Source: Leucobacter edaphi
GTDB lineage: Bacteria; Actinomycetota; Actinomycetes; Actinomycetales; Microbacteriaceae
Direction: 5' to 3'
DNA: 64,000 nt
Assembly (NCBI RefSeq): GCF_016522535.1
Contig: NZ_JAEHOI010000001.1
Span: 1 to 64,000, forward strand
Below are positions 18,284 through 27,872 of the stretch, in pieces. Made by a program: the position numbers and the translations under genes. Within the stretch, counting starts at the first letter, position 1. Every line of letters starts with the position of its first letter. Below the pieces are notes generated by a model, which did no database searches, was not told the origin of the DNA, and saw nothing but the letters and a program-made list of their open reading frames with translations.

Positions 18284-19924
18284 TCAGATCTCGTGTGAGT
18301 CGAGAATCGCGTAGGAGTATCCCTGCTCGGCGAGGAAGCGCTGGCGGTTCTGCGCAAAGTCCTGGTCCACGGTGTCGCGCGCGATGAGCGTGTAGAACGA
18401 CGCCGTCTGCCCGTTCGACTTCGGCCGCAGTAGCCGGCCGAGTCGCTGCGCCTCCTCCTGGCGCGATCCGAAGGATCCGGAGATCTGGATCGCGACCGAG
18501 GCGTCGGGCAGATCGACCGAGAAGTTCGCGACCTTCGAGACAACGAGGATCCGTTCGGCCCCCTCGCGGAACGCGGCGAACAACTCCTCGCGCTCGTCGA
18601 CGGGAGTCTGGCCCGTGATGAGCGGTGCGCCGAGCGCCTCGGCCATGGACTCGAGCTGGTCGATGTACTGACCGATCACGAGCACGCTCTCGTCGGGATG
18701 CTTCGCGATGATCCGCTTCGCGATCTGCTCTTTCATCGCGGAGGAGGACGCGATCCTGTAGCGATCCTGGTCTTCGGCAACCGCGTAGTCCATGCGCTCG
18801 GACTCGGAAAGATCGATCCGCACCTCGAAGCAGGCGGCCGGGGCGATGAAGCCCTGCGTTTCGAGGTCCTTCCACGCCGCGTCGTAGCGCTTCGGCCCGA
18901 TCAGGCTGAACACGTCGCCCTCGCGGCCGTCCTCGCGCACGAGCGTCGCCGTGAGCCCGAGACGGCGGCGGGCCTGCAGATCCGCGGTGAGCTTGAAAAC
19001 GGGGGCCGGGAGCAGGTGCACCTCGTCGTAGACGATGACGCCCCAGTCCTCGGCGTCGAGGAGGGAGAGGTGCGAGTACACGCCCTTCCGTCGGCTCGTG
19101 AGGATCTGGTAGGTCGCAATGGTGACGGGCTTGATCTCCTTGACCTGGCCGGAGTACTCGCCGATCTCGTCCTCGGTGAGGTTCGTGCGGCGCAGGAGCT
19201 CGTCGCGCCACTGCCGCGCCGAAACCGCGTTCGTGACGAGGATCAGGGTTTTCGCTCCGACGGCTGCCATCGAAGCGGCGCCGACGATCGTCTTGCCCGC
19301 TCCGCAGGGGAGCACCACGACGCCCGAGCCGCCCTGTTCGAAGGCCTGCACCGCTCGCGCCTGGTAGTCGCGGAGTGCCCAACCGTCCTCGACCAGCTCG
19401 ATGTCGTACGGGTCGCCCGGCGTGTATCCCGCGAGATCCTCAGCCGGCCAGCCGCGCGCCACGAGCTGCTGCTTGAGCTCGCCCCGTGCCCAGGCCTCGA
19501 CCGGGAACGTCTGCTCGTCGATCCGGTTTCCGAGCAGGGGCGCGATCTTCTTCGCGCTCGACACCTCGCGGAGCACGGCAGCGTCCTCGGACCGCAGCAC
19601 GAGCGCGCCCTCGTCGTCACGCTCGATCGTGAGGCGCCCGTAGCGCCGCATCATGTCCTCGATCTCGCTCGCGACACCCGTCGGGACCGGGAACTTCGCG
19701 TACGTGTTGAGCGTCGCGAGAATCTCCTCGGCGGTATGGCCAGCCGCGCGGGCGTTCCACAGGCCGAGCCGTGTGACCCGGTAGGTGTGAATGTGCTCGG
19801 GGGCGCGCTCGAGCTCGGCGAAGACGGCGAGCGCGTGGCGCGCCTCCTCCGCGTCAGGGTGCGCGACCTCGAGGAGGACGGTGTGATCGCTCTGCACGAT
19901 GAGGGGGCCGAGAGTCATAACCAC
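18284..19924 (-). CDS. XPB/Rad25-type superfamily 2 DNA helicase
   Basis: A 546-residue helicase. An N-terminal domain of about 180 residues precedes the helicase core: Walker A L-P-C-G-A-G-K-T at about residue 210, D-E-V-H at about 299, L-T-A-T motif III, and motif VI Q-R-L-G-R-L-L-R-P-K near the C-terminus. It unwinds DNA in the 3' to 5' direction in related bacterial XPB proteins. The next gene upstream on the same strand encodes a helicase-associated protein 22 bp away, a pairing that is common in actinobacteria. The cellular role (repair or transcription-coupled) is not settled by sequence. Confidence 0.93.
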   Translation of the reverse strand: MVMTLGPLIVQSDHTVLLEVAHPDAEEARHALAVFAELERAPEHIHTYRVTRLGLWNARAAGHTAEEILATLNTYAKFPVPTGVASEIEDMMRRYGRLTIERDDEGALVLRSEDAAVLREVSSAKKIAPLLGNRIDEQTFPVEAWARGELKQQLVARGWPAEDLAGYTPGDPYDIELVEDGWALRDYQARAVQAFEQGGSGVVVLPCGAGKTIVGAASMAAVGAKTLILVTNAVSARQWRDELLRRTNLTEDEIGEYSGQVKEIKPVTIATYQILTSRRKGVYSHLSLLDAEDWGVIVYDEVHLLPAPVFKLTADLQARRRLGLTATLVREDGREGDVFSLIGPKRYDAAWKDLETQGFIAPAACFEVRIDLSESERMDYAVAEDQDRYRIASSSAMKEQIAKRIIAKHPDESVLVIGQYIDQLESMAEALGAPLITGQTPVDEREELFAAFREGAERILVVSKVANFSVDLPDASVAIQISGSFGSRQEEAQRLGRLLRPKSNGQTASFYTLIARDTVDQDFAQNRQRFLAEQGYSYAILDSHEI

Positions 19925-19946
19925 CCATTCTACCCGCGACGGGCGG

Positions 19947-21791
19947 TCAGACCGGCTCGACGGCTGTGATCAGGTTCACCGGCAGCGTGCGCTCCACGCC
20001 GGCGGTCTGATCGGAGGCGCGGAGCCGGCCGCCGCTCAGCGAGACCGGCAGGAGGGTGAAGCTGCGCGACTGGCCCGCCGCCTCCGCCGTCACGCGGACC
20101 GCGCGGCGCTCACGGATCGCGAGCTCGATCCTGCGGGTGAAGTCGCCGGTTCCCGGTTCAGACCTCGCGGCCTCGAAGACCCGCTCGACGAGCTCGGCAA
20201 GCGCCGACTCGTCCTCCGCGCGGCGGACCGCGGCCGGGCTGGGATCCTGCGCGTCCGCTCCGGGATCTCCGCCGCGCGATCCGGGGATATCGAGCCTGAT
20301 CCCCGGCGCAGAAGCGAGATAGCGAGCGTCGGACAGGGCCGCGATCACGTGGTCCGGGCGCAGCCGGGAGAACAGCACGGACGCGTCGCGGTCTCCGCGG
20401 CGCAACTGGAGATGCTGGAGCGCGCGATCAACGAGCAGGGTTTCGGCGAGCTCGGGCCGGGACACCGAGATGCGGCTGCGGCCGTCGTCGCCGTCGTGCT
20501 CGGAGACGACGATGCTGCCCACCCGCTCCGCGAGCGAGGTGACGAGGTAGGTGAGCGGCTGTGGCACCCCCGTGAGGGAGAGGCTCGCGAACAGCTGCAG
20601 CACCTCTTCGCCGGTGCGTCCGGCCTCGAGTGCCTCGGTGACCGCGGCCTCCGTGACGCGCCTCGTTGACGCGATGCCGATGTGCTCGGGACGGGACAGC
20701 GCAGACAGCGCCTCCTCGTCCGCGGGCGCGAGCGGGCCAGGCACGATCACGCTGAGGTCCGGCTGCAGGTAGATGCCCTGGGCGCGGGCGGGGATCGCCG
20801 CCTCCGCGGCGCGCGCCGCCTCGTCGCGGTGCCCCTCGAGCAGCAGGCGACCGGGCTCGGACAGCCTGCCGCGCAGGGTGAGGCCGAGCGCTTCGGCGAG
20901 CTCAACGGAGTTCGCCGCGGCCGTGAGGTCCGCTTCCGGGAGGAGTGGATACGCCGTCGGCAGCTCGCTGAGCGCCCCGCCGAGATCGCCGTCGTGCGTT
21001 TCGAGCACCGCGCGGAGCGGCCCGGACAGCGTGCCGAGTGCGCCCTGCGCGAGCGCGATCCAGCGTTCCGCAATGTCGGCCTCGAGCCAGTCGGCGGACT
21101 CGGCCGTGGTCAGGAGGAGCGGTTCGCTCGCGGCCGGTGTCGTGAGCCCGGCGAGCCCGAGCGCGGCAAACGCCCGCTGCACCGAATCGACCGGGATCCC
21201 GATCCGCTCCGACACCCACTTCGCGGCCGAGTACGACACAACACCCGTGCGGTTCAGCCGAAGCGGCCGATCGCGCAGCTGGCGCAGGCACTCCGCGCAG
21301 CGGCCGACAGCGGTGAGCGCGGTATCGATCCACGCGGCTGCACCGATCTCCGGCTCGGAGAGGCTGTTCGTCGCCGCGGGAAGATCGTCGCCAGCGGAGG
21401 CTTCCGCGGCCTCGAGCGCGGGATCCCCGTCCTCGTCGAGCGGTGAACGCTGGGCGATCGCCTCGAACGCCTGAGCAATCGCGGCCGAAACCTCGGGGAG
21501 CGGCGCTGCGGCCCCGGCGTCCTCGCCCACGAGGCCCAGCGATAGGAGTCCCGCGATCGTGTCCCGATCCGGTTCCCTGCCGGCATCGAGCTCGTCGAGC
21601 GCTCCGAGCTGCACGATGGACAGCAGGGAGACCGCGCGGGAGATGGAATCCGGTCGAAGAAGCTCGCTCGCCAGCCCGATCGGGTCGAGTACCGCTGCCG
21701 GGGCGTGCGGCCTGCGCGCGTGCACGAGACGCGACAGCTCGTCGCGATCCATCCGCGCAAGGGCGGATGCGAGTGCGAGCGTGCCGCTCAT
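19947..21791 (-). CDS. Helicase-associated protein with XPB/Ssl2-like N-terminal domain
   Basis: A 614-residue protein without helicase motifs. It has winged-helix-like stretches (for example S-A-A-K-W-V-S-E-R-I-G and R-A-F-A-A-L-G-L-A-G-L) and a C-terminal region of the type annotated as helicase-associated or XPB/Ssl2-like N-terminal domain, including I-Y-L-Q-P-D-L-S-V-I-V-P-G-P-L. It lies directly upstream of the XPB helicase gene on the same strand and is probably its partner. Start at 21791: open frame further upstream has no ribosome site and overlaps a small membrane-protein gene. Confidence 0.8.
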   Translation of the reverse strand: MSGTLALASALARMDRDELSRLVHARRPHAPAAVLDPIGLASELLRPDSISRAVSLLSIVQLGALDELDAGREPDRDTIAGLLSLGLVGEDAGAAAPLPEVSAAIAQAFEAIAQRSPLDEDGDPALEAAEASAGDDLPAATNSLSEPEIGAAAWIDTALTAVGRCAECLRQLRDRPLRLNRTGVVSYSAAKWVSERIGIPVDSVQRAFAALGLAGLTTPAASEPLLLTTAESADWLEADIAERWIALAQGALGTLSGPLRAVLETHDGDLGGALSELPTAYPLLPEADLTAAANSVELAEALGLTLRGRLSEPGRLLLEGHRDEAARAAEAAIPARAQGIYLQPDLSVIVPGPLAPADEEALSALSRPEHIGIASTRRVTEAAVTEALEAGRTGEEVLQLFASLSLTGVPQPLTYLVTSLAERVGSIVVSEHDGDDGRSRISVSRPELAETLLVDRALQHLQLRRGDRDASVLFSRLRPDHVIAALSDARYLASAPGIRLDIPGSRGGDPGADAQDPSPAAVRRAEDESALAELVERVFEAARSEPGTGDFTRRIELAIRERRAVRVTAEAAGQSRSFTLLPVSLSGGRLRASDQTAGVERTLPVNLITAVEPV

Positions 21792-21805
21792 GTCAGCCCG
21801 AAGCC

Positions 21806-22072
21806 TCAGTCGCCGGCGTTCCGCCGGAACTCCGCGCGCCGCCGCACCTGGCTGATGATCAGCAACAGGATCAGCAGGACGAACCCGATCGGTAGCCCGA
21901 TCAGGGAAATCCCGTATACGAACGGCCACAGGCCCTCGGCCATGGCCTCCCGGTCATTCAGTCCCACGATCAGGGTCGCGAAGAACGACAGCAGGGCCAC
22001 CACAATGATGGACAGCGACGCATACGCGAGGATGCGCTCGATGAGCGAGGGGGAGCTGGTTTCTGACGACAT
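21806..22072 (-). CDS. Small two-helix membrane protein
   Basis: An 88-residue protein with two hydrophobic helices (about residues 17-39 and 50-76) joined by a short polar loop, ending in a basic tail rich in Arg. I recognise no functional family. It lies 14 bp upstream of the helicase-associated gene on the same strand, so it may be the first gene of that operon. The ATG at 22072 is the only good start giving a soluble N-terminus followed by both helices. Confidence 0.7.
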   Translation of the reverse strand: MSSETSSPSLIERILAYASLSIIVVALLSFFATLIVGLNDREAMAEGLWPFVYGISLIGLPIGFVLLILLLIISQVRRRAEFRRNAGD

Positions 22073-22222
22073 CCGTCCCATTTTACCGCGGATCCGCCGC
22101 CAATGCCTCTGCGCGGTCTCACCGCCCCAGACGATAGACTTGAACGGATTGGCGGCCCGTTCTGGGATCCGCCGCGCGGGGCGGTGCACGGGGCTCGCCG
22201 CCGGAGTGGAAAGGGACGAGGC

Positions 22223-22600
22223 ATGCCGAACGGCAAGGTCAGGTTCTTCGACGAGGACAAGGGCTTCGGATTTATCCAGGGCGATGACGGGGAACAGGTG
22301 TACCTGCACGCCTCCGTGGTGCCCGATGGCGTCGAACTGCAGGCGGGCACGAGACTCGAGTACAGCGTCGGCGCCGGCCGCCGCGGCCCGCAGGCGCTCT
22401 CGGTGACGGTGCTCGAAGCACCGCGGCTCGCCCGCCGCAACCGCAAGTCCGCAGACGAGATGGCGATCATCATCGAGGACCTCGTCAAGCTGCTCGACGG
22501 ACTCGGCGGCCGCCTCAAGAACGGTCAGTACCCGGAGCGGAGCCAGTCGCGCAAGGTCGCGACGATGCTGCGTCGTGTTGCGGACGATTTCGATGTCTGA
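22223..22600 (+). CDS. Cold-shock-domain protein, long form
   Basis: A 125-residue protein. The first 65 residues are a cold-shock domain with G-K-V-R-F-F, the RNP1-like K-G-F-G-F-I and the RNP2-like V-Y-L-H-A-S. A C-terminal extension of about 60 residues ends in a helical, basic segment (R-K-V-A-T-M-L-R-R-V-A-D-D-F). It should bind single-stranded RNA or DNA. Ordinary CspA proteins are about 67 residues; the extended form coupled to a DUF3027 gene looks like a lineage-specific arrangement. The next gene starts inside its last codons (8-bp overlap). Confidence 0.92.
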   Translation: MPNGKVRFFDEDKGFGFIQGDDGEQVYLHASVVPDGVELQAGTRLEYSVGAGRRGPQALSVTVLEAPRLARRNRKSADEMAIIIEDLVKLLDGLGGRLKNGQYPERSQSRKVATMLRRVADDFDV

Positions 22601-23465
22601 GCAGGAGGAAGTCGTCGCGGTGGAGACCGAGCGCGTGGAGACGGCCGGTGCCGGTGCCGGTGCTGATGCGTCCGCAACGAAGGCGCCCGCCGCGATCGAT
22701 CCGGACCCGACGCTGCTGAGCGCAAGGGAACAGGCGCGCGCGGCGCTCGCCGAGATCACCGACGCTCAGTCGATCGGCGCCGACGAGGGCTTCGAAGCGA
22801 TCGCCGAGCGCGTGGTGACCCTGTTCTTCGAGTGCAGGCTCCCCGGCTACCCCGGTTGGCGCTGGGCCGCGACCATGACCCGCGTCGACGACGAATCCCC
22901 GATCACCGTGCTCGAGGTGGAACTGCTCCCCGGCGCGGGAGCCGTCGTGGCGCCCGAGTGGGTGCCCTGGTCGGAGCGCCTCGCTCAGTACCGCGAGAGC
23001 CAGGCCAGGCAGGCGGCAGAGGAGGCCGCAGCCGCTGAGGCAGCCGCCGAGGAACTGAGCGACGAGGACGACGTCGACCCCGAGGACGACCTGCTCGACA
23101 ACGACTTCAGCGACTTCGACGACGACCTCGACGGGGCTGAAGTCGACGAGGCCGGTGAGGACTCGGATGACGACGCGGACGAAGACGACGACTCGGACGA
23201 CGATGATTCCGATGACGACGATGATTCCGACGACGATGATTCCGACGACGACGACGATGACGATGACGATGACGACGACCTCGATGACGATGATCTCGAC
23301 GACGAGGATGACGACTTCGACGAAGAGTCCGAGGACGACGAGGATGACGATGACGAGGACGGCGACGATGAGATCGACGACCTCGATGTGACCGACCAGG
23401 CCGACGACGAGGCCCTGGACGATGACGACGACGACCTCGATTCGGACGACGATTCTGAGGAATAA
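22593..23465 (+). CDS. DUF3027-like protein with very long Asp/Glu tail
   Basis: A 290-residue protein. After a low-complexity N-terminus, residues about 50-130 form a compact domain (E-C-R-L-P-G-Y-P-G-W-R-W-A-A-T and P-E-W-V-P-W-S-E-R) typical of DUF3027 of actinobacteria, whose function is unknown. From about residue 150 to the end the protein is almost wholly Asp and Glu, with runs of up to a dozen Asp. It overlaps the cold-shock gene by 8 bp and is followed by a strong terminator. The acidic tail could mimic nucleic acid or bind basic proteins; that is inference. Confidence 0.85.
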   Translation: MSEQEEVVAVETERVETAGAGAGADASATKAPAAIDPDPTLLSAREQARAALAEITDAQSIGADEGFEAIAERVVTLFFECRLPGYPGWRWAATMTRVDDESPITVLEVELLPGAGAVVAPEWVPWSERLAQYRESQARQAAEEAAAAEAAAEELSDEDDVDPEDDLLDNDFSDFDDDLDGAEVDEAGEDSDDDADEDDDSDDDDSDDDDDSDDDDSDDDDDDDDDDDDLDDDDLDDEDDDFDEESEDDEDDDDEDGDDEIDDLDVTDQADDEALDDDDDDLDSDDDSEE

Positions 23466-23505
23466 GCCTCAATCGCTGAGCGCTACCTGAACGTAGCAAC
23501 CCCGA

Positions 23506-23545
23506 CTGATCCCCGGCCCTCATTGCCGGGGATCAGTCTTTTTGT
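23506..23545 (+). terminator. Strong intrinsic terminator after the DUF3027 gene
   Basis: CTGATCCCCGGC and GCCGGGGATCAG form a perfect 12-bp stem with a 7-base loop, followed by TCTTTTTGT. It separates the cold-shock operon from the pilus island. Confidence 0.95.
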
Positions 23546-23656
23546 CTATAGCCTCAGCGCCTCCTCCTGCTGAGACGACCGCACGCCTCTTTATGGGTGT
23601 TTTCCACGTATGCCTGAAAACGGCGGCCCTCGTACTCTTTTCGACTTGTGGAAGCG

Positions 23657-23684
23657 GCGTTCGCCTGAGTGCGTTCGCCTGAGT
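23657..23684 (+). repeat. 14-bp tandem duplication in the leader of adhesin 1
   Basis: GCGTTCGCCTGAGT occurs twice in direct succession, ending 34 bp before the adhesin start. A slipped-strand event could change the leader length. No function is assigned. Confidence 0.8.
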
Positions 23685-23718
23685 GCTTCTGCTTCAGAGG
23701 CGGGACGCGCGTGAGGGG

Positions 23719-26700
23719 ATGGACATTCGTACAGAGCATCGGCGGTACGGCCGGGTGAGACGTGGATCGAATGCGAATGAGCGCAGTTCAAGGTTGCGGG
23801 CCTGGGGGAGGTCTGCCCTTGCACTGTGTATCACGTGCTCGCTCCTGTTCGGGCAGGCTCCCGCGCAGGCGATCGCAGGCGGGACCGGTCCGGTGCGCGA
23901 TTTCCACACTCTCGAAGCAAGCCACCGGGCAGTCCGCGAAGACGCGGGCACCTCTCTCGAACCCGAGCAGCCAGCGCCGAGTGCGCGTGCGGGGTCCTCG
24001 GAGGAACGACGCTCGGGGTCAGCGGAACTTCCTCAGCCGCAGGGCACGGAGACACCGAAGCCTCAGCCGGCGCCCACGACACCGCCGAAGCCTTCCTCGT
24101 CGAAGGCGTCCGCGCCTGCACCCATGCCCGCGCCTGCGCCCGTGCCCGCGCCCGCGCCCGCGCCTGAGGTCGATAAGGTTCCCCAGAAGACTCTCCCGAC
24201 CGGAGACGTGGCAACCCCGCATGACGACGCCAATCAATCGCATAGGCGTGTTCCTCGCAGCGGCGGAAGAGGAAAGATCACCTGGTCGGTCGTCGACGAA
24301 AATGGTGACTTCGTCGGCGGGGCGACCTTCGCACTGGAGGGTCCTCGCAATTCGAACTTCTTTAGCGACGGCCTCAGCGCTGTGTGGAACGGCCGACGCG
24401 AGCAGCAAATCATGGTGAAGGATCACCTTGCTGGTGACAAGGCAAGAGTCGACGATGATCCCGACGAGGGCAAATTCATGGTCACCGACGCCTCTATCGC
24501 CGAGGCCGGTGCCAAAGAAATTCAAACCAGTTTGCGCTATCGCGTCCGCCCGCTTTCGGCGCCGGATGGCTGGGAGTTCGTTGACCCCTCTCCGGTCCTG
24601 ATGCCAGCGGAGGGACCGAACTCGGCCCGTGCCAAACCGGGGGTGTGGGACTATGACGAGGCCGACCTTGGCCAATTTGTGGTGCGACCGAAGTCCGATG
24701 CGCAGCTCGTCTGGCGAGTCTCTGACCTCAGGAACAAGCCCATGGGGGGTGTGACAGTCACGGTCCAGGGGCCCTGGACCGGATGGGGCGAGAACTGGTG
24801 GTCGGAAGCAGTCGTCCCCGATTGCGTATCGGCTCCATGCTCGGGCCTCGATCGAGATCCCGCGCCCGGTGCGTTCCGGGTGACAACGGAGTCGGCCAGG
24901 TCAAGCGGCGTTCTCGATGGAGTCCGTGACGGCGGCAGATACCGAATAAAGGTGTCGACAACACCGGCTGGGTACGTTGCGCGCCCCTCCGGCTGGGTCA
25001 CAATGCCAGGGGACGACTATCGAGGAACGTGGAACGGTAAGCCCCAGGCGAAGAGTCATGATTTCGGGAACCTGCAGCTTGTGCCCCCTGCCCCGGCGAC
25101 AATCACGGTCCATGTCGGCGGCGATCGGATGAGTGACGGCTCCGTCAAGGGGGTGCAGGGCGCCTGGCTGGTGCTGAACACGGGCGACGATGCGCCGAGC
25201 GGCGTCCGCGCGGACGGGCTCCAGGACTTCGACATCGGGTGGGCGCGTTGCGTGTCGGACTTTTCGGGCAACTGCACTTTTTCGGTCCCCGATACGCAGC
25301 CGGGCGAACCGAATCGTGACGCACGTTTTTGGATCACGCAGATTGACTCACCCTGGAGCTGGTCCGCCAACGAGAAGCTGGGCACGGGGGCTTCCCCGGG
25401 GCAAGTAAAGGTAACTGACTATCGGTTCAGAACGGGGCCGGAACTGCGCTCGGGAGCGAGGTACGTGTTGGGCGAAAACTTCGGGACGGGTGAGCGAGAT
25501 GCGGAGACCGCCACCTCCGGAGTGTGGCAGCAGTCCAGGCGCAATCCGTCAGGCCCTCTGTCCTGTGCCGCGAACATCGCACTCATCATGGATTATTCAG
25601 GCGCTGGATCGGAGCATACCCAGCAACTCCGCTCGGCCGCGGACGGAATCGTAGACAGCCTCGTCGGAACTCGGTCGAAAATGTCGCTCTTCTCGTTCTC
25701 GAATGCGAGCCCCGCTCTGGGCGCACCTCAGAACGCCGAAACTCTCACGAGTATCGAGACAGAGGCGGAGGCGGCGCAAATGAAGAATACGTATTCGTCG
25801 TGGAACGCTGAGGGCGGGAGAAACTGGGATCGAGGCCTTGCGACAGTCGCGGAGGCTGATCGCGAGGAAAACCACTTTGATCTGGCTGTAATCCTCACTG
25901 ACGGGATGCCGAACTACTCCGGGAACCCGGCACAGGGGGACGGGCGAACCACTCGGTTCACAGAGATTGAAAACGCAGTTTTCTCGGCGAATCAGCTCAA
26001 GGCGAGAGGAACGCGCATCCTCGCGGTTGGCGTTGGACCCAACGCCTCCGGATCGGAAATCGCATTGGATCTGCAGGCAATATCGGGGCCTACGGCGGGC
26101 ACAGACTACTTCCAGGCGACGGATTTCGCGAGTGGGAGCCAGTTCGTGCAACACTTGCTCGCCGACGGCTGCGCGGCTCCGATCAACGTCACCAACATGA
26201 TCGTCCCGCCGGGAACCCCGCCTGACCGGACGGACGGCGCCGTGCCAGCAGGGGCGGGCTGGACCTTCACAGTACGCGATCCCGGGGAGGGACTCTCCCT
26301 TCCCTCGCAGTCGTCCAGGACGACCGCGGCCGATGGAACTGGCTCGGTCGAGTTCGCGTTCAAGCTGCCCGTTGAGAACACGCGCAGCGCACCGGTGACG
26401 ATCGAGACGTCGCCGCTGCCCGACTATTCACGTGTCACCGCAGGCGGGAAGGTGGCTACCTGCCGCGATCAGGGTTCGGGAGCCGAGCTTCCCGCGGAGT
26501 CGGCGGGTCCACATGCGTTTCGAGTGAGTGCAAGTCGTGGCGCTCGGATCGGGTGCACCGTGTATTACCGTTTGCCGGATGTCTCTGCGTCGATGCAGGT
26601 CGAAAAAGTCTGGGTGCTGCAGGACGTCGACGGCGGGACGACCGGGGTATTCCGTGGCGCAGGCGCAGGCGCAGGCGCGGGTTCGGATTCGGGTTCGGGT

Positions 26701-27852
26701 TCGGGCCTCCCCGCAGGCCTGACCTCGACGCTCCGCATGAACGGCCCCGGCTCTGCGGGCGATTCGGAACAGAACTGGGGAGAGGCGCGCACGCGATACG
26801 CCGAGGGGGACCAGGTCAGCGTCACCGAGACTGCCGCGGTCGATGAGTCGCTGCTCCCAGGATGCGCGATCGTCTCGGAGCGCGCGACAAAGTTGAACGG
26901 AAAACCGGTCGACGAGGCCGTGCCGTTTGCTGCACCGCTTGTGCAGGGCGCGAACTCCGTCGAGCTGACCACCACGGTGCGGTGCGAGCAGACGCTCGAG
27001 CTGCGGGCGGGAGTGGAAAACGGATCCGCCTCAGCTGCCTCTTGGACGTTGTCTGCCTCACCCCTCACTGACGCGAGGCCGGGTCCCCAGGGGAGCTATA
27101 CAGCCCAGGGGAGCGTGCGCGGGAGTGTGACCGCGGCGGCCAAGTATGCGCTCTCGACGGGAGGGGGAGGCGACGCGGCAGCGTATGTGCAGCGTGGATC
27201 CTGGGTGTGCGCGGATGCCCGAAGCGGCGCCCCGGTCGTCCTGGGAGGGGGCGGTACCGTGAGCGTGCCGCTCGGACGTAGCGTGATCTGCGAGGTCCGT
27301 TTCGCCACCGCTGAACTCACCGTCTTCACCGATGTCACCGAGGGCGATCTTCCGCCGTCGCGGTGGACCGTCGAGGGTGTCCCAGCCGGATCGGGTTCCG
27401 GGCTTGCAACAGCCCGCTGGGGAGGAACGGCCTCGGGGGCGGGGACGGCCCCGGGCGCGGCACCGGCCGCGGGTCTCGCGCTCGCAATCCGGCCAGGGCA
27501 CCAATACACGCTTACGCAGCACACATCCGATGGCGCCTCGCTCGCCTACCTTCCTCAGAAGTTCCAGCGCTGGGACGGCGCAGCGTGGGTGGACGTCGCC
27601 CAGACGGCATCGGGCGCCGCCGAGGTGTCGGTGCCAATCGGTGAGCACGCCTTCTACCGTTTCGTGAACACCCGGGCGCCCGCGATTCCGCTGCCGTTCA
27701 CGGGGGGACTCGGAACCGACGCGATCCTCGCGATTGGTGTTGCCGCAGCGATCGCGGCGATCCGGCTGGGCGCTCGCCGCAGACCCCGCGAGCGAGCACC
27801 CGTTGCCGCCCACAGCCACCACAGCACATCTACTGCCGATCAGGCACTTTGA
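23719..27852 (+). CDS. Giant VWA-domain pilus tip adhesin 1 with LPFTG anchor
   Basis: A 1377-residue surface protein. It has a long signal peptide, a Pro/Ala linker (about residues 110-155), two transthyretin/prealbumin-like domains (about 185-455), a Cys-paired domain, a von Willebrand A domain from about residue 615 to 820, and further beta-domains. A Gly/Ser run lies at about residues 980-995. The end is P-L-P-F-T-G-G, a membrane helix, and an unusually long tail after the basic cluster. Cysteine pairs flank the VWA domain. It is the first gene of a pilin-sortase cluster, so a tip adhesin role is likely. Codon usage in the first two thirds is less GC-biased than in its neighbours. Start chosen at 23719, after GTGAGGGG. 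Confidence 0.85.
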   Translation: MDIRTEHRRYGRVRRGSNANERSSRLRAWGRSALALCITCSLLFGQAPAQAIAGGTGPVRDFHTLEASHRAVREDAGTSLEPEQPAPSARAGSSEERRSGSAELPQPQGTETPKPQPAPTTPPKPSSSKASAPAPMPAPAPVPAPAPAPEVDKVPQKTLPTGDVATPHDDANQSHRRVPRSGGRGKITWSVVDENGDFVGGATFALEGPRNSNFFSDGLSAVWNGRREQQIMVKDHLAGDKARVDDDPDEGKFMVTDASIAEAGAKEIQTSLRYRVRPLSAPDGWEFVDPSPVLMPAEGPNSARAKPGVWDYDEADLGQFVVRPKSDAQLVWRVSDLRNKPMGGVTVTVQGPWTGWGENWWSEAVVPDCVSAPCSGLDRDPAPGAFRVTTESARSSGVLDGVRDGGRYRIKVSTTPAGYVARPSGWVTMPGDDYRGTWNGKPQAKSHDFGNLQLVPPAPATITVHVGGDRMSDGSVKGVQGAWLVLNTGDDAPSGVRADGLQDFDIGWARCVSDFSGNCTFSVPDTQPGEPNRDARFWITQIDSPWSWSANEKLGTGASPGQVKVTDYRFRTGPELRSGARYVLGENFGTGERDAETATSGVWQQSRRNPSGPLSCAANIALIMDYSGAGSEHTQQLRSAADGIVDSLVGTRSKMSLFSFSNASPALGAPQNAETLTSIETEAEAAQMKNTYSSWNAEGGRNWDRGLATVAEADREENHFDLAVILTDGMPNYSGNPAQGDGRTTRFTEIENAVFSANQLKARGTRILAVGVGPNASGSEIALDLQAISGPTAGTDYFQATDFASGSQFVQHLLADGCAAPINVTNMIVPPGTPPDRTDGAVPAGAGWTFTVRDPGEGLSLPSQSSRTTAADGTGSVEFAFKLPVENTRSAPVTIETSPLPDYSRVTAGGKVATCRDQGSGAELPAESAGPHAFRVSASRGARIGCTVYYRLPDVSASMQVEKVWVLQDVDGGTTGVFRGAGAGAGAGSDSGSGSGLPAGLTSTLRMNGPGSAGDSEQNWGEARTRYAEGDQVSVTETAAVDESLLPGCAIVSERATKLNGKPVDEAVPFAAPLVQGANSVELTTTVRCEQTLELRAGVENGSASAASWTLSASPLTDARPGPQGSYTAQGSVRGSVTAAAKYALSTGGGGDAAAYVQRGSWVCADARSGAPVVLGGGGTVSVPLGRSVICEVRFATAELTVFTDVTEGDLPPSRWTVEGVPAGSGSGLATARWGGTASGAGTAPGAAPAAGLALAIRPGHQYTLTQHTSDGASLAYLPQKFQRWDGAAWVDVAQTASGAAEVSVPIGEHAFYRFVNTRAPAIPLPFTGGLGTDAILAIGVAAAIAAIRLGARRRPRERAPVAAHSHHSTSTADQAL

Positions 27853-27872
27853 ATCAAAGGAGAACACACATC

